Assembly: GCA_009809945.1 (NCBI GenBank) | Contig: WTPW01000781.1 | Span: forward strand, 164,432-228,431 | DNA from: Gigaspora margarita | Taxonomy: Eukaryota; Glomeromycota; Glomeromycetes; Diversisporales; Gigasporaceae | Direction of reading: 5' to 3' | DNA length: 64,000 bases | Part shown: positions 12,101-24,226 of the stretch, piece by piece | Numbering within the stretch: position 1 is the stretch's first letter | How the letters are laid out: the number at the start of each line of letters is the position of its first letter | Translations under genes and position numbers: made by a program | Notes under the pieces: model-generated | What the model saw: the letters and a program-made list of their open reading frames with translations, nothing else | What the model was told of the DNA's origin: nothing | Databases searched by the model: none

Positions 12101-13648
12101 TGTTCTAAAACCAGATTATATACTTATGACTGCAGATTCTGTTGCAGTATATGATAAAAATTATGAGAAATATAAAAATGTCTTTCGTTTGGTATGCCCA
12201 AAAGGTCATCAATATTTATTTCAAGCTGAAAATGATGCAGAAATGAATGATTGGATATCAAAGATTAATTATGCAGCTACATTTAAAACTGCCGGATTAA
12301 AAATGAGAAATATTCGAAATCCTTATGTTGGACAACAGAGACGAGGTGCAAATAGTAATGGATTGAGATTTGGTGCTGGAATGTTTGGACTCAGTCATGA
12401 TGCTGCCGCCAAAGAATCTCAAGGTCGAGTTAATTTGGTTCGAGTAAGTTCATCTTCTCATCTTTTACCGTAATTAATTTATTTTTATTATTAACACACA
12501 TATTTTATCTTAATTATAATATCTGGTAGGCAAAAATTGATGAACTCCAGGGAAAAATTTCTGCATTAACATCACAACTTCAAACGGATATTCGATTTAG
12601 AAATAACCTATTCTTAATGATACCATATAAAGCATCAACAAGAGATCGTATATTACAAGTAGCAACTTCTGTAGCATCTCGACTAAAACATACTTGTTTA
12701 GAATTAAGTAGGCTTGTATGTTATAATGAAATTCTTGAAAAAGATTTATGTTCTACGGTAATGGAAGATAAAACATATTGGCAAAATCGAAGAAGTTATT
12801 TTACTCCTGGAGATAATAGTACCGATGATGATTCTTCATTTTTAATTACATCTGATTTTCCATCAAAAACTTTGGCTGTTCCTGAAACATTTGGTCAATT
12901 ATTTGTCAAGGAACCTATTAGTAGTAGTAATAAATTACTCGATCCTATTGAAAGAAATGTTGAAAATAATTCACGACCAGCTACTTTCACTTTATTACCT
13001 TGTGGTTCTACTTCTTCTTTATCTTCAAAATCAACTCTTTCAATTAATGGAGATAATGAAGAAGAGTATGACTTTCAAGGAAATGTTTCAGAGTATGAAC
13101 TCGAGATATTTCCACGAAATGGGAGTCGTAATGATGAAGATCGAGATGATATTAGTTTTAGAGATGATGCTAGTTTTAGAGATGATGCTAGTTTTAGAGA
13201 TGATGCTAGTAGTATAATTATACTTGAAGATGTTAGAGAACAATCATCTTTAGTAAATAGAAATGAAAATGAAGAATATGAAGCTAATATGCTTGATGCT
13301 GGACCAGAATATAATGGGGAACGTTCAGAAAGGATGGGATTACTTTTAACAGAACATACTGAAATTGCAACAACATCATTAGAAAATAAGAATAAAAGCA
13401 AATCTGATAATGAACCATTGGTTATTGGAAGTGTTCCAAAAATTCAATTTGAAGTTCCTCAAATTCAACTAGATTTGAAATCTGAAAGTAGGCCACCGAC
13501 GAGCTTAGGAATAATATCCAGCGAAATAACGGTACCTGTTCTCGTTATATCAGCTGTTGAGGAAGAATCAAAGGACGAAACGAATGATGGAGATATTTCG
13601 GATGATGGCGGTGATCAATTCGTTGATGCTGAAGAATGGGGATCATAA
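9193..13648 (+). CDS. SYT1: Sec7/PH-domain Arf guanine-nucleotide exchange factor (Syt1-like)
   Basis: Eight exons joined by GT-AG introns: 9193-10265, 10384-10467, 10563-10675, 10753-10889, 10970-11146, 11235-11636, 12084-12443 and 12530-13648 (3465 nt, 1154 aa, frame kept at every junction). The first in-frame ATG is at 9193. Residues 1 to about 330 are a Ser/Thr/Asn-rich low-complexity leader. A Sec7 domain runs from about 333 to 500; [10 protein letters not shown] holds the expected glutamic finger at E397, followed by [13 protein letters not shown] and [12 protein letters not shown] split PH domain covers about 600-730 and keeps its C-terminal-helix Trp in NDWISKIN. A probable coiled-coil segment (about 783-855) and a long acidic tail ending DAEEWGS follow. 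Sec7 proteins catalyse GDP/GTP exchange on Arf GTPases at Golgi or plasma membrane, and PH domains bind phosphoinositides. The layout and length match yeast Syt1 (about 1.2 kb residues). The family call is firm; the exact orthology is inferred. Confidence 0.93.
11674..11999. mobile_element. MITE inside intron 6 of the Arf-GEF gene
   Basis: Intron 6 is 447 bp against about 77-118 bp for the other introns. The excess is an element with imperfect inverted ends, CAGAGTTGGTCA at 11678 and CAACCCTG ending at 11999, rich in TTGGTCAAA direct and inverted repeats, with an AT dinucleotide centre. The 9-mer TGATATAAT lies at 11665-11673 and again at 12000-12008, consistent with a target duplication. The left boundary is a few bases loose. 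It appears hAT-like. The splice sites are untouched. Confidence 0.75.
13145..13210 (+). repeat. In-frame 18-bp repeat in the Arf-GEF C-terminal tail
   Basis: An 18-bp unit encoding DDASFR (first copy DDISFR) is repeated three times with a fourth partial copy, around residues 988-1011 of the Arf-GEF. The unit length is a multiple of three, so copy-number change would keep frame. The acidic, Ser-containing units lie in a disordered tail. Confidence 0.9.
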
Positions 13649-14169
13649 TTTCACTGTCATGTTGATTGTAATTTAAAGATTAATATAATAATATAGTATA
13701 GTAATCTTCTTAAGTTGATAAACCTAAAAAAAAAAAAAATTTTAATAAATTATTTTTATTGTTCATTATAATTTATATAATTTAATTTTGTATATTATTT
13801 TCTTTTTTGTAAATTTGATTTTCATTTTTTATAGATTTATTATAATGATTAATTAATAGTTAAATACTGTATAGTTATTTAACAATTTTGCAATGTGTTG
13901 AAATTTTATTTAGTTTATAGATCTATTATAATTATTAGTACTAATTAATTAATGCATAACATTATAATTTCATTTATATATTTTTATGGAGTATCTGGTA
14001 TATATTCCAAATATTACGAATATTAAATTCTAGTTAATACACTATATATCGCTATAAATACATACGTACGTACAATAATAAAATTATTATTAATAACGTC
14101 TCTATATAGAGCATATAATGAATTATAAAAATTGGTATAATCCACCGAATATTTATTTTATTTATTTTA
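13649..14169. other. 3' flank of the Arf-GEF gene
   Basis: Very AT-rich. An A-run at 13727-13738 and an AATAAA at 13744 could serve polyadenylation. Nothing else was seen. Confidence 0.5.
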
Positions 14170-14556
14170 TTATACAATAAAATTATAGCGAATATAAACA
14201 ACTCCTTTCACTTTGCCCACAAAAATCCCAAAAGCTTTTATTCGGTAATTAACCTTGGAAAAACCTAATATAACTTTGGTACTGTCGTTTATGAACTCAA
14301 TTGCTACAGTATGAATTTTAAGTTGAAGTGTCAATGAACAACTAATCATATTCCAAGTTTTTAAACTAAACTTTAACATCACTTTTGGATATTTAGTTTG
14401 GGAAAACTTAATAAAGCATCCCTTGCAGAAACAAGTACTATGCATAAAAAAAAAAAAATAAAATAAAATAGTTAATCGAATATAAAGTTCTATTGTATCG
14501 CAATACTTTATCAAAGCTTTCTTATTACCAAAAAAAGAAGACCCAGAACAATGCAC
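14170..14556 (-). CDS. Unrecognised 128-codon open frame (doubtful)
   Basis: Open on the minus strand from the first ATG to the stop, lying 0.5 kb downstream of the Arf-GEF gene in tail-to-tail orientation. It includes a poly-Phe stretch made by an A-run. The C-terminal 90 residues from an internal Met have a mixed, protein-like composition with Lys and aromatic residues. No domain, signal peptide or family is recognised. It could be chance or part of a decayed gene. Confidence 0.2.
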   Translation of the reverse strand: MHCSGSSFFGNKKALIKYCDTIELYIRLTILFYFFFFMHSTCFCKGCFIKFSQTKYPKVMLKFSLKTWNMISCSLTLQLKIHTVAIEFINDSTKVILGFSKVNYRIKAFGIFVGKVKGVVYIRYNFIV

Positions 14557-14559
14557 ATA

Positions 14560-16909
14560 ATTTTCAATCCGAATATTTAACGAAGATTTCTTTAATACAT
14601 AAATATGAAATACATCATTGTCTAATTCCTATTGCTCGCATATACACGCTCTTGATGTTACTACGCACGTAGATTTTTAATACAGTACACATGAGTTACC
14701 ATTACATAGTTTATGATCGACCTTAATTATTTATTTGTGTATTTCTTTTTTTTGTTATTGGTCTCTATTGACAAAGGAATATGTATAATATATTAATAGC
14801 AACGCACAAGTCTACACAAAATTAATTTAACCTCTTAAATTTTAAAATTACAAGCCAGGTTTTCGGTTCTATTTTAAAAACTTTTATGAAATGCCGAGTG
14901 AAAACCAAAAAATTACTTTTGCACGACCTAATTTATATTACTTTATTATTACTATTATTTTTATCTTAAAGAAAGAGGTCTGGTCTAGCCTCAGTCTTTA
15001 TTGATATTTGTTTCTAATGCGTATTCTCTAAATGCACATTTAGAACTGGTTACATTCAAAATGATTTGACTATACCGATACTGTGTTTTTAAATATTTTT
15101 TATCTTTTTCTATTTTAATATAACTTTATACAAATATAAATACTATTTAAATATTTTTTATTTTTTTTGTGTTCAATACTATTTTTGATAGGGTTATAAA
15201 AAAAATAATTTATTATAAAAAATTTTTAAAGTTAAATAAAAAATATAGGTTACCATAAAATTCGTTACCAGTTTAAAAAGCTAGGCGATTTATACTCGGG
15301 TACGCAAGTATTATAGTATTATATATGCTATATGTATTATACCAGGTAGGTAGTCAAATATATTGTTCGGGTACAAAAATTGAGATATGGAAATACCCAA
15401 GGGTACCCATGTCCAAAATTTACGCAAAATTTATTAGCTTTTATCTTTGTTATTATTACGTATTACTATTATGCATAGCAACGTAAAAATAAATATAATA
15501 ATACTGCAATAGTTTTTTTTTGACTTGATTAGTTAATAAATATTTACAGTGTATATATATAAAAATCTTTATTATAATGCATTAAATTTGTTTTAAAAAA
15601 ATTTTTTATGTAATTTATATTATTAAGTAATTACTAATTAATCTATTATATTAAACAAATATTTATTATTACTGTTAAACCCTTTAGAGTTTACAAATAT
15701 TGATAGATTCAAATTTAAAAAAAGGCTTAGTAATATTTTGGGCATGAAAATTAATCAATTGGTTTTCATAACCCGGCCGGGTCAAAATTTGGAATCCTTG
15801 AAAAACAATTTTTTATATATTTTAAATAACCGGGTGGGGTTTTAAGAGAAATTTTATATTGAAATTTTTTAAAAAAACCTACCGGCTGACCGGGTCAATT
15901 TAAAAAATTCATGTTAAGAAAGCCAAATGATTAAATTTGTATGGCCTTATTAAAATTTTACTATAATTAAAAATAAAATAGTAGCTGATTTTTAAACATT
16001 TTTGGCCAAGTCCAAATAAAATATAAAATTAGAATAGAATTTTTAGAAAAATTATATTTATTTTTTATTTTATTTTTTATTTGTTAAGGTGAGGCCTTGT
16101 AACTTTGATCACAAATTTTATTTAAATATTCAAAATTAGATGAAACTTGACCACTTTAGAAGGTTTAGATTATTAATAAATTAGTCGGAGCTTTTATTCT
16201 TGCATGTAATTTATACTCTTTGTACTTGTACAGAAAAAGCATATTTTTTAGTAGTAACTTCTTAAATTACTAATAAAATATAGGTAAGACTTTATTTTAA
16301 TACCAAAAAAAAATAATATAATGTGTAATACTAAAGACTAAATTGTATAATTTGCTGTGATTTTTTTATTTTAAAAAAAATTTTTATATTAAATTTAAAT
16401 TTTTTATTGATTTATTGCATTTAGATTGGTTAAAAAAAATTTTATTAGTTAAAAATTTATTAATTAATTTTAAAAATTAACCAATAACCAAAGATCAAAA
16501 CATATGACTTGTTTCATTTTTGTTAATTTTTTAATGTATTATCTAAAAATTAAGCATATTTAAGGTAGTATAAATTAAAAAAATATATAATAATTATTTT
16601 CAAAATAAAGCTACTAGGTTATAGCAAATTAATTTTATTACAATTTAATAATTTTTTTTTTGTATTGTTTCTGTATTATGAGCTATTAACTTTTGAAATT
16701 ATTTATCTTTAGATATTATGCACAATAATAATAATTTTTTAAATTAGTATAAAATAAAAAAAAAACAAAAATAGTTTATTCTTTTTATATTAACTTTAAT
16801 AATATTTAAAAATATCCAAACTGTTTATTCTACCATATTTTTTCAACTTCAATTCTATTTAATACTTTTTAAATTCTATTTTTATTTTTATAATAATGTT
16901 CAGTATTAC
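14560..16909. other. AT-rich intergenic DNA
   Basis: No gene. CCCGGCCGGGT and GACCGGGT words at 15770-15895 hint at a degraded element. Confidence 0.45.
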
Positions 16910-17205
16910 TACCATATATGTCCAAAAATAAGCTACTACCTAAATAAGCTACTCTCCTAATTTTTTTCAAAAATCTTAAAAAACTTATTAGCAGTTGCTA
17001 CATATAAAAGTCTAAATTTTACTAAGTAAATCTTAAAATTGCTATTAAGTAAACTTGTTTAGGACATCAAAATACACTTATATTAAAAATTTAGTAGTGT
17101 TTGGACAACTTTTTATTAGTACATTTACAATTTTTCAAAAAATTCAAAAATCTAAAAATAAGCTATCCCATGATTTTTTTGTATAATTTTTTGCCCAAAA
17201 AGGGA
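16910..17205. mobile_element. TA-flanked mariner-like MITE, short subfamily, inverted and truncated
   Basis: Starts TACCATATATGTCCAAAAAT and runs in the opposite orientation to the copy at 35190. The other end stops within AAAAATAAGCTATCCC...TTTTTTGTATAATTTTTTGCCC without its final terminal repeat. Confidence 0.75.
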
Positions 17206-17404
17206 TTGTTTAAGCCAGGTACCTTTATATATTTTTTATGATTTAATTAAAATTAGAGTAAGGGTTAGTTAGGAGCTAGAGTTAGGATACTTTACAGATA
17301 AAATAGCCTTCTTGACATTTATTATTAATGCTCCAAGATAGATTTAAACTCTTATTTCTTGTATTTTTGGTGTTTTTTACTTTTTTTTGTTTTTGTCTTG
17401 TTAG

Positions 17405-17875
17405 ACTGATCTGTAATGATCAAAATTTACAAGATTTTATAGAATTTTATTAATAAAATTCTATAAAATCTCATGATTCACAAAATTTTACTAATTAATT
17501 CTAACTTAATGCACTAAGTAAACTTGTTCAGAACCTAAAAATACATTAAATCGGCAGAAATATTTTTATTTTACTTGAAATTTGGAGAAAAGATACTTAA
17601 ATTTGACTTTTTTGATCAAAAATCCAAAATTATGCATCTATTCTCTAAATTTCAAGTAAAATAAAAATAAACACTACGACTTGATATATTTTTAGATGCT
17701 GAACAAGTTTACTTAGTGCATAAAATTAGAATTAATTAATAAAAATTTGTGAATTATAAGATTTTATAGAATTTTATTAATAAAATTCTATAAAATCTTA
17801 TGATTTACAAAATTTTACTAATTAATTCTAACTTCATGCACTAAGTAAACTTGTTCAGCACAAAAAAATACATAT
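17405..17875. repeat. Inverted and direct AT-rich repeats
   Basis: TGCACTAAGTAAACTTGTTC occurs direct at about 17511 and 17833 and inverted at about 17705. Palindromes of TATAGAATTTTATTAATAAA sit at about 17437 and 17768. The AGTAAACTTGTTC word is also inside the TA-flanked MITEs. Confidence 0.8.
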
Positions 17876-18029
17876 AAATATATTTGAACTTAGACCAGTT
17901 TGAAGACTTCAGGCAGACCCAGACCAAACTCAAAAAGTCTAAATATAAATGTCTAAGTCCATCAGACAGACTCAGACTTGACTAAAGTCTGGTTCGAGAC
18001 TGGTCTGTGGAAGTACTAATTTTAGGCTT

Positions 18030-18260
18030 GTTATAATTCTCTCTTTGAGAGGATCATTTTGGTAGTTAAATCATCCAAATTGGTCCAGTAGATCAAAGGT
18101 TATTTATTATTAAACTTTATTAATAAATTTATAATTTGGGCTAAAAAAATTTCTTAATTTTGGCCGGAGTTTAATAATTCCGGCCAGAATTATACCTGAT
18201 ACTTCAGCTGACCCACCCCACCCCTAAATCAGCTGATTTCTGGAAGCCTCCTTATCTCTA
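18030..18260. repeat. Fragment of the same foldback family
   Basis: TTTTGGTAGTTAAATCATCC followed by a TTGGTCCAGTAGA block and a TCAGCTGACCCACCCC segment parallel 23400-23590, where the segment reads ACCTCACCCACCCACC. Confidence 0.7.
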
Positions 18261-18505
18261 AAAGCGTTCTCAAACACTTCATTAATTGGTAAAGTATATC
18301 ATAAATGTGGTTGGAATAAATTTTAATTAATTGAAAGTATTTTTAATCAATTAGTTGAGCTTGTCATTAATATTACATGAAGAAAATTTTAAATGGTAAA
18401 AATGAACAGAGTTACTATTTTAGTTAAAAACTTTTTTTTGCACTGATTTATAAATATTAAAAGTAAAATGCTTAAGTATATTCAAAAGTTTTTTATTATT
18501 AATAC

Positions 18506-19135
18506 TTTTTTTTTTTTTTTTTTTTTTTTCCGTTTTACAACCGAGACCTTGTCTTGATTCTTTATTAAGTTATTAAAGACGTAATATTTGTTACATGAAT
18601 GAGGATACAACTAGCCACACGTGCACTTTTGGCGCCTAATTTAAGTGGTCCACCCAAAGGTTCCACACTAGCTGCCATATCTACAACCCAACTACGGAAG
18701 TTGCCTATTTAAACCCTCTGGTTCACGGTCCTCCTATTACTACCCGACTCACTACATATATATGTAGATATTTGTGGGGCCCCAACTCGTTCAAGAATGT
18801 TCAACTCGGACTACTTTATCTGCGGCCTAGAGTTGGCTAGGTAGGACGTAAGTCCTTCTTAGTCTTCTTGTCCAGTTTTAACCCGGACTTTCCGTACCCA
18901 CTTAACCGCAACTGGCCAAGGTCTGATGGAAAATGCCGCCAGGAGTTCATGACATGATCTTCACTACGTTTCGTGACTTCGGTTACCCAAATCATCGATC
19001 CAAACCAACAAGTTCTGACCTGCAAAGTTTGTTACACCAATTATTAAAATTCGCATTCGCCGTCCACAGGACTTGAACCGGCAATCTTTCAATTTGTAAC
19101 CTCGGAGCATAACCGCTATGCTATCGGACCCGAGG
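18506..19135 (-). mobile_element. tRNA-headed SINE, second subfamily
   Basis: On the minus strand, box A (TAGCATAGCGG, plus coordinates 19113-19123) and box B (GGTTCAAGTCC, 19069-19079) open a 630-bp element that ends in about 23 A. A duplication TTATTAATAC lies at 18496-18505 and 19136-19145. Near its 3' end it has GCACGTGTGGCTAGTTGTAT, which is shared with the SINE at 21644 although the heads differ. Confidence 0.87.
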
Positions 19136-19654
19136 TTATTAATACTCATTTTTTGTAAAATTTTGTTAAATTATTTGGAATTCTCTCAAGTAGTAATTGA
19201 AATCTTTATTTTGATATATCATTACAATAGGCATCACTACAATTATTAGAAATTATAGTAATAGTAATGCTTAAGCATACCTCAATAATATTCTTATTCA
19301 TATTATTAACTTTATACAAATATTATAACAAAATTATAGTATAATACTTGTATACTATTTCAATCATTATGAAATCATATCTAAGTTGATGCTTGAGAAT
19401 ACTCTAAGATAAATAAGCTATAGAATGCTTAGTTTATTACATTGAAAAAGCTTTTTAAATAGCAAAAAATATTTTTTTTGTGCTGGCTTCAAAACCTCAA
19501 TAATTAAAATAATTATTGTTCAAGCATTTTTTTACTTTTTTATTATTAATATGCACTATTAGCAAAATTTTCAATAAAGTTAAAGCTACTTAAGCATTTT
19601 ATTTAATCTATTGTAATAATTGAATATTACTATAATTATAAAAAACAAAATTTA

Positions 19655-19845
19655 TTAATTTTGATTTTTATATAAAATATCATAACTAAATTGCAACGTT
19701 ATCTTTGTACTATTTTTATAATTATAAAATTATAGCAAGAGTATTATTTAAACAAATTTTAATAGTATTGATTTTTATATAAAATATTATAATTAAAATT
19801 GCAACATTACTTTTGCACTATTTTTATAATTAAAAATTAAAGATA
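19655..19845 (+). repeat. Direct repeat of ~70 bp
   Basis: TTGATTTTTATATAAAATAT then AAATTGCAACGTTATC..TTTGTACTATTTTTATAAT occurs at about 19659 and again at about 19768. Confidence 0.8.
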
Positions 19846-20434
19846 TTCAAGAATGCTCTTTATAATTATCTTCTTCTATGTGATTTTTGTGTAATTTAAA
19901 TAGCGCACAAGTATTATATCATAGATATCAAAAGTAAGACAAATAATAATAATACAATATTAAGGGTTTCAAAGTTAACTAATAAGTGACACATTTTGAA
20001 AATAAATAGGATTTTTTCATTAGCATTTTTACTATTGAATTATAAATTGAAAAAATAAAATAAGATTCTTTGATTTTAACTATGAAACCTTCTATTATTG
20101 ATATTTGTACAAGCCAATTTAAAACTTAATTGAAGTACTTCAACAAGTTTATTATTTGAAATACAGATTTAAATTTAACCAAATAGAGTAACTATAAAAG
20201 AATAGTTGTTTATAAGCTATAAAGGTGATGTTTGAAAACAACTTTTTTATTAAAGTTTATAATTCAAATTTTATACATAATGATAAATTTTAGCAAATTC
20301 TGTATTAAATTTGAATTTTGAGAAATTATACAATATCTAGTTATGATTTTATAAATTATGTAGTATTTTGCTATAATTTTAGCCAATTATACATTATCTA
20401 TATTATGCAGTTTATATAGTTTTATACGCTTTGT

Positions 20435-20945
20435 ATAAAATCATCGTCCTGGTTCTGGGTCCCTGAACCCATGGTATAAGACCTCATTATCAGGTCCGCA
20501 GTTCCCTAACTCAAATGATCTGCTAGCCAAATCATCCTAAATTTGTTCCTAAATTGTTTACAACTGATTTATATTTGGTTGATCTCTTTTTTATTTCTAT
20601 TCATTCAGAATTCTACTAGAAGTATCCTTTATGCATCTGGAATTCCACTAAAAGTATCCTAAATTTTCTTTAACCAGAATTTTGCTGGAAGTATCCAACC
20701 TATATTCAGCTGAATTTCTACTAGAGGTATCATATCTTCTTTAAGAACCTTCTATACGAATCTTAAATATAGCTGTGTATAGCTATACCACCAAATGTAG
20801 TCCTAGCATCCTAGTTTAGCGAATCTGTTTTATGACCTTGTATAGTTATTAAGTTTTTTGTTTTTCAGTAGAGCTTGAACTGGTGACATTATGACTAGAA
20901 CAGTTAATGACCTAGGAGTGCAACTACTACACTATCGATCTGCAG
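20435..20945 (-). mobile_element. Probable tRNA-headed SINE, decayed
   Basis: Minus-strand box A (TAGTGTAGTAG, 20924-20934) and box B (AGTTCAAGCTC, 20871-20881) form a tRNA-like head. The body toward 20435 contains about four degenerate copies of a unit with GAATTCTACTAGAAGTATCC. No A tail or duplication was found. Confidence 0.6.
20590..20735 (-). repeat. Degenerate ~40-bp tandem repeat inside the SINE relic
   Basis: Four copies of a unit with TTCTACTAGAAGTATC, spaced 34-45 bp. Confidence 0.75.
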
Positions 20946-21309
20946 GTTTTATTTGAAATTTAAATATAAATTTTAATTAAATTTTTTTGATTTTGTTTAT
21001 TTTATTGCTTAATTTTTTTACCCAATATTTGTATAACTATTTTCATATTTGAAACAGTCACTCTGTTTATAATTGGTTAATATTATAACCCAATTAAGAT
21101 CTATTAACTAGGTACACATATACAGTTATTCACAGGAGGTATAAAGAACATTTAACATTATTTATTTATATATAAATTTCTTAATTATTTAATTTATGAG
21201 TATAAAAATATTTTATTGATTGTAAAATTAAATAATTTTACAAAAATTTACTATACAATTAATTCATTTATATTATAAAAGTCATTAAAATTAGTATAAC
21301 AAATTAAGA

Positions 21310-21600
21310 TTATAAAACATATTCACAGATTTTTGGAATTTATTATTAAAAATTCCAAAAATCTTTAACAGCGAATAACTTTTGTTCCACTAGTTTGTTT
21401 TTAATTAAACAACTACCAAAATGATTATATCGATAAGATGATTCTAATAAATCTAAAATCCTTAAAATCCAATCACTGGATCCAGAGATCATTGAAGGGC
21501 TTCCAGAAATTACATAATATTTTGTTACTAATAGATTTCAAAATTTTATCCCACCCACCTACACCTGATACTCTATTAGCCAATCAAATTTTATATTTTT
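21310..21600. repeat. Left half of the same foldback family
   Basis: Matches the left arm of the foldback at 51420 (AACTACCAAAATGATT, AATCCAATCACTGGATCC). The right half lies about 2 kb away at 23600-23840, separated by the SINE and further family copies. Confidence 0.75.
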
Positions 21601-21643
21601 TAAAATTATTTATGTGTTTCAATTTATGAAATTGATAATAACT

Positions 21644-22610
21644 AGGGTGTGGCGACTTAGAGAAGTTGGTAAGTTGTCACCCCCAAGCGGCAGGTCTAGA
21701 GTTCAAATCCTACTGGCGATGGTTTGGAAAATAGGCCTATGTTATGGTACCATTTTTTCTCGTTGGTCCTTTGGTACACCATCTTGAATGGGAGCCATCG
21801 GGCGTACAAAATCCAAGGATCAGAAAATGGATACCCATTTGGAAGTCCTGAGTGAGAAAGTAGCAAAGATTTTCAACGGTGCTAACTATAATTGGAGTAT
21901 CGGAAACTGGAGCCGGAGAACCGGATGGCAAGATTCTCGAGGAGGGGGGGTCTAGCAACCTGGCTGCCGGAGTCGTACCAGAGAAAAAGGACATGCATTT
22001 TGGCAGCATGTACCAAGGAAAGGGAGTCCATTCAGCACTTAAAGCCAGGCCGACCAACCCTTCCAGGCAAACTGGTTTAGAAGTTTGGGGATATTGAGGA
22101 AAGACCGATAGGAAGGTTGTAGTGGGTATCAGGATTGAAGTGAACCTTACAAGGGCAGAAATAGGTAACGGTAGCAGTTTAATGGTTAGCCCTGACTGCA
22201 AGTATATAGGTAAAGCTATAGCGCAAGTTACCAAAGTGTAGGTAATACCTGTATAGGACAGGAACTGCTCTACCAAGTGTGCCGCAAGGATAAACTAGTC
22301 CTAAAGGGATTCTGTAAGCATCCGGAACTGGCCTTGACTGACTTATGTAACAGAGGACTATACCAGTGATACAAGGAGGATTTGGCAGAAGAAGCATAGA
22401 TCAGAGGGTTTAAATGGGTAACCCCCTAGTTGGGTTGCAGGTATGGCAACTAGTGTAGAACCTTCGGGTGGACTACGTAAATTAGACAACCAAAAGTTGT
22501 ACGTGTGGCTTGTTGTACTCTCATCTATATAACAAATGTCAGGGTGCCCCTGGAGGCGCCCATGATCTGACTTACTTGAATAAAAGCCTTTCTCCATAGC
22601 GGTAACTTTG

Positions 22611-22672
<62 letters not shown>
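21644..22672 (+). mobile_element. Full-length tRNA-headed SINE with a 62-nt A tail
   Basis: The 5' head contains pol III box A (TGGCGACTTAG at 21650) and box B (GAGTTCAAATCC at 21699). A body of about 900 bp, less AT-rich than its surroundings, and a 3' end AGCGGTAACTTTG precede an uninterrupted run of 62 A (22611-22672). Flanks ATAATAACT (21635-21643 and 22675-22683) look like the target duplication. The final about 130 bp recur at 1105-1259. At about 1 kb it is long for a SINE. Short open frames in the body on both strands are not credible genes. Confidence 0.85.
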
Positions 22673-22674
<2 letters not shown>

Positions 22675-23845
22675 ATAATAACTATTGCTCTACTGGACCA
22701 ATTTAGATGATTTAACTACCAATATAGTCATTTCACTAAGACGATTCTAACAAGTCCAAAATCATTAAAATCTAATCACAGAATCCCAAGATTGTTCAAC
22801 TTTTATGTAATTTTAATAGTGATTTTTTAGAATCACTAAGTAAATTTTTTAATATTGAATAACTATTGATCCACTGGTCTGTTTTGGATTATTTAACTAC
22901 CAAAATGTCCATCGCAATAAGGGCCATGTCATTAATCATCTGATTATTTTTTATCAGAGATCTACTCCCCCTCTTTCTTCTTTAATATATATATAGTCAG
23001 GTTCTTATATATAATTTCAACTTTTTTTATCCCCCCCCTCCCTAAAAAATCACTCGATTTTTGTCACTCCCCTAAGATGATTCTAACAAGTCCAAAATCG
23101 CTAAATTCTAATTACAGGATTCCAAGATCGATAAAGATTTTATTGTTTGTCTAACAATACAAATCTTTATCGATCTTGGAATCCATAATTAGAATTTTGC
23201 AATTTTGGACTTGTTATAATCGTCTCACTAAGATGAACACTTTGGTAGTTAAATTATTCAAAACGGAGCAGTGGACAAAAGTTATTCAATATTAAAAAAT
23301 TTACTTAGTGATTCTAAAAAATTACTATCAAAATTACACAAAAGTTGAATGATCTTGGGACTCTGTAATTAGATTTTAACGATTTTGGGCTTGTTAGAAT
23401 TGTCTCAGTGAGATGAACATTTTGGTAGCTAAATCATCTAAATTGGTTCAGTAGAGCAATAGTTATTAATAATTTTATAATTTTATACTTTTGGCCAAAA
23501 TTATAAAAATTTGACCAGAATTATAATTGTAACCTGATATTTTTGGGACCTCACCCACCCACCAAAAAATTACGTAATTTTTGGAAGCCCTTAACGATCT
23601 GTATCACTTTGGGTATTTAAGAATTGGTTTTTTCAATCCTTAAACATTTGAAGTAATACAAATTGTTAACAATCTCTGAATCCAGTAATTGGATTTTAAT
23701 GATTTTGGGTTCATTAGAATAATCTCATCGATGTAAACATTTTGGTAGTTGTTTTATCAAAAATAAACTAGTAGAACAAAAGTTATTCACTGTTAAAGAT
23801 TTTTATAATAGTAAATTCTAAAAATTCATGGATATGTACTTATTT
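22673..23845. repeat. Cluster of foldback-family arms
   Basis: At least four arms in both orientations share CTACCAAAATGTTCATC, CAAAATCGTTAAAATCTAAT and GAATAACTTTTG words. A strong palindrome is centred near 23150 (ATCTTTATCGATCTTGGAAT). The cluster surrounds the 3' side of the SINE at 21644. No coding sequence. Confidence 0.8.
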
Positions 23846-24226
23846 ATATTATAATATATAAAATCATTTTATTCACATTAATTTAATTGCTAAATATATA
23901 GTGAACATAATATTCAAGAAAAATATTTACATATAATAGCTTAGAATGAGTTACTTATAGATCAAATGAGTTGATAGTATGATGGAAGATCAATTTATTG
24001 GCTACATGTGTGCAAATCATAAATCCTAAATTGATGAACGTGATTGGCTAGTAAAATTAGTAAAATTTTTTTATACTGTACTGATCTTGTTGATTAAAAA
24101 TTTTGTGGCTAAGCATTTGTCATGAATAGAGCAAAGTTTTGTTGAGTTTTCTTGTAGTTGAGTTTGTAAGTGTGTGAATTGTTATAATAGTTTGATTTAT
24201 TATATTTAAGCTTTGTCATGGTTTAG

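Noticed and set aside
12891-13401. Alternative frames in the last Arf-GEF exon
   Set aside because: Overlap a long exon whose frame joins the upstream exons; they are repetitive shadows.
19060-19135. Functional tRNA gene
   Set aside because: Box A and B are present, but the cloverleaf is not supported, and the sequence leads into a SINE body with tail and target duplication.
21737-22600. Several 60-180 codon open frames on both strands
   Set aside because: They overlap each other within the SINE body, lack domain features and simply reflect its lower AT content.
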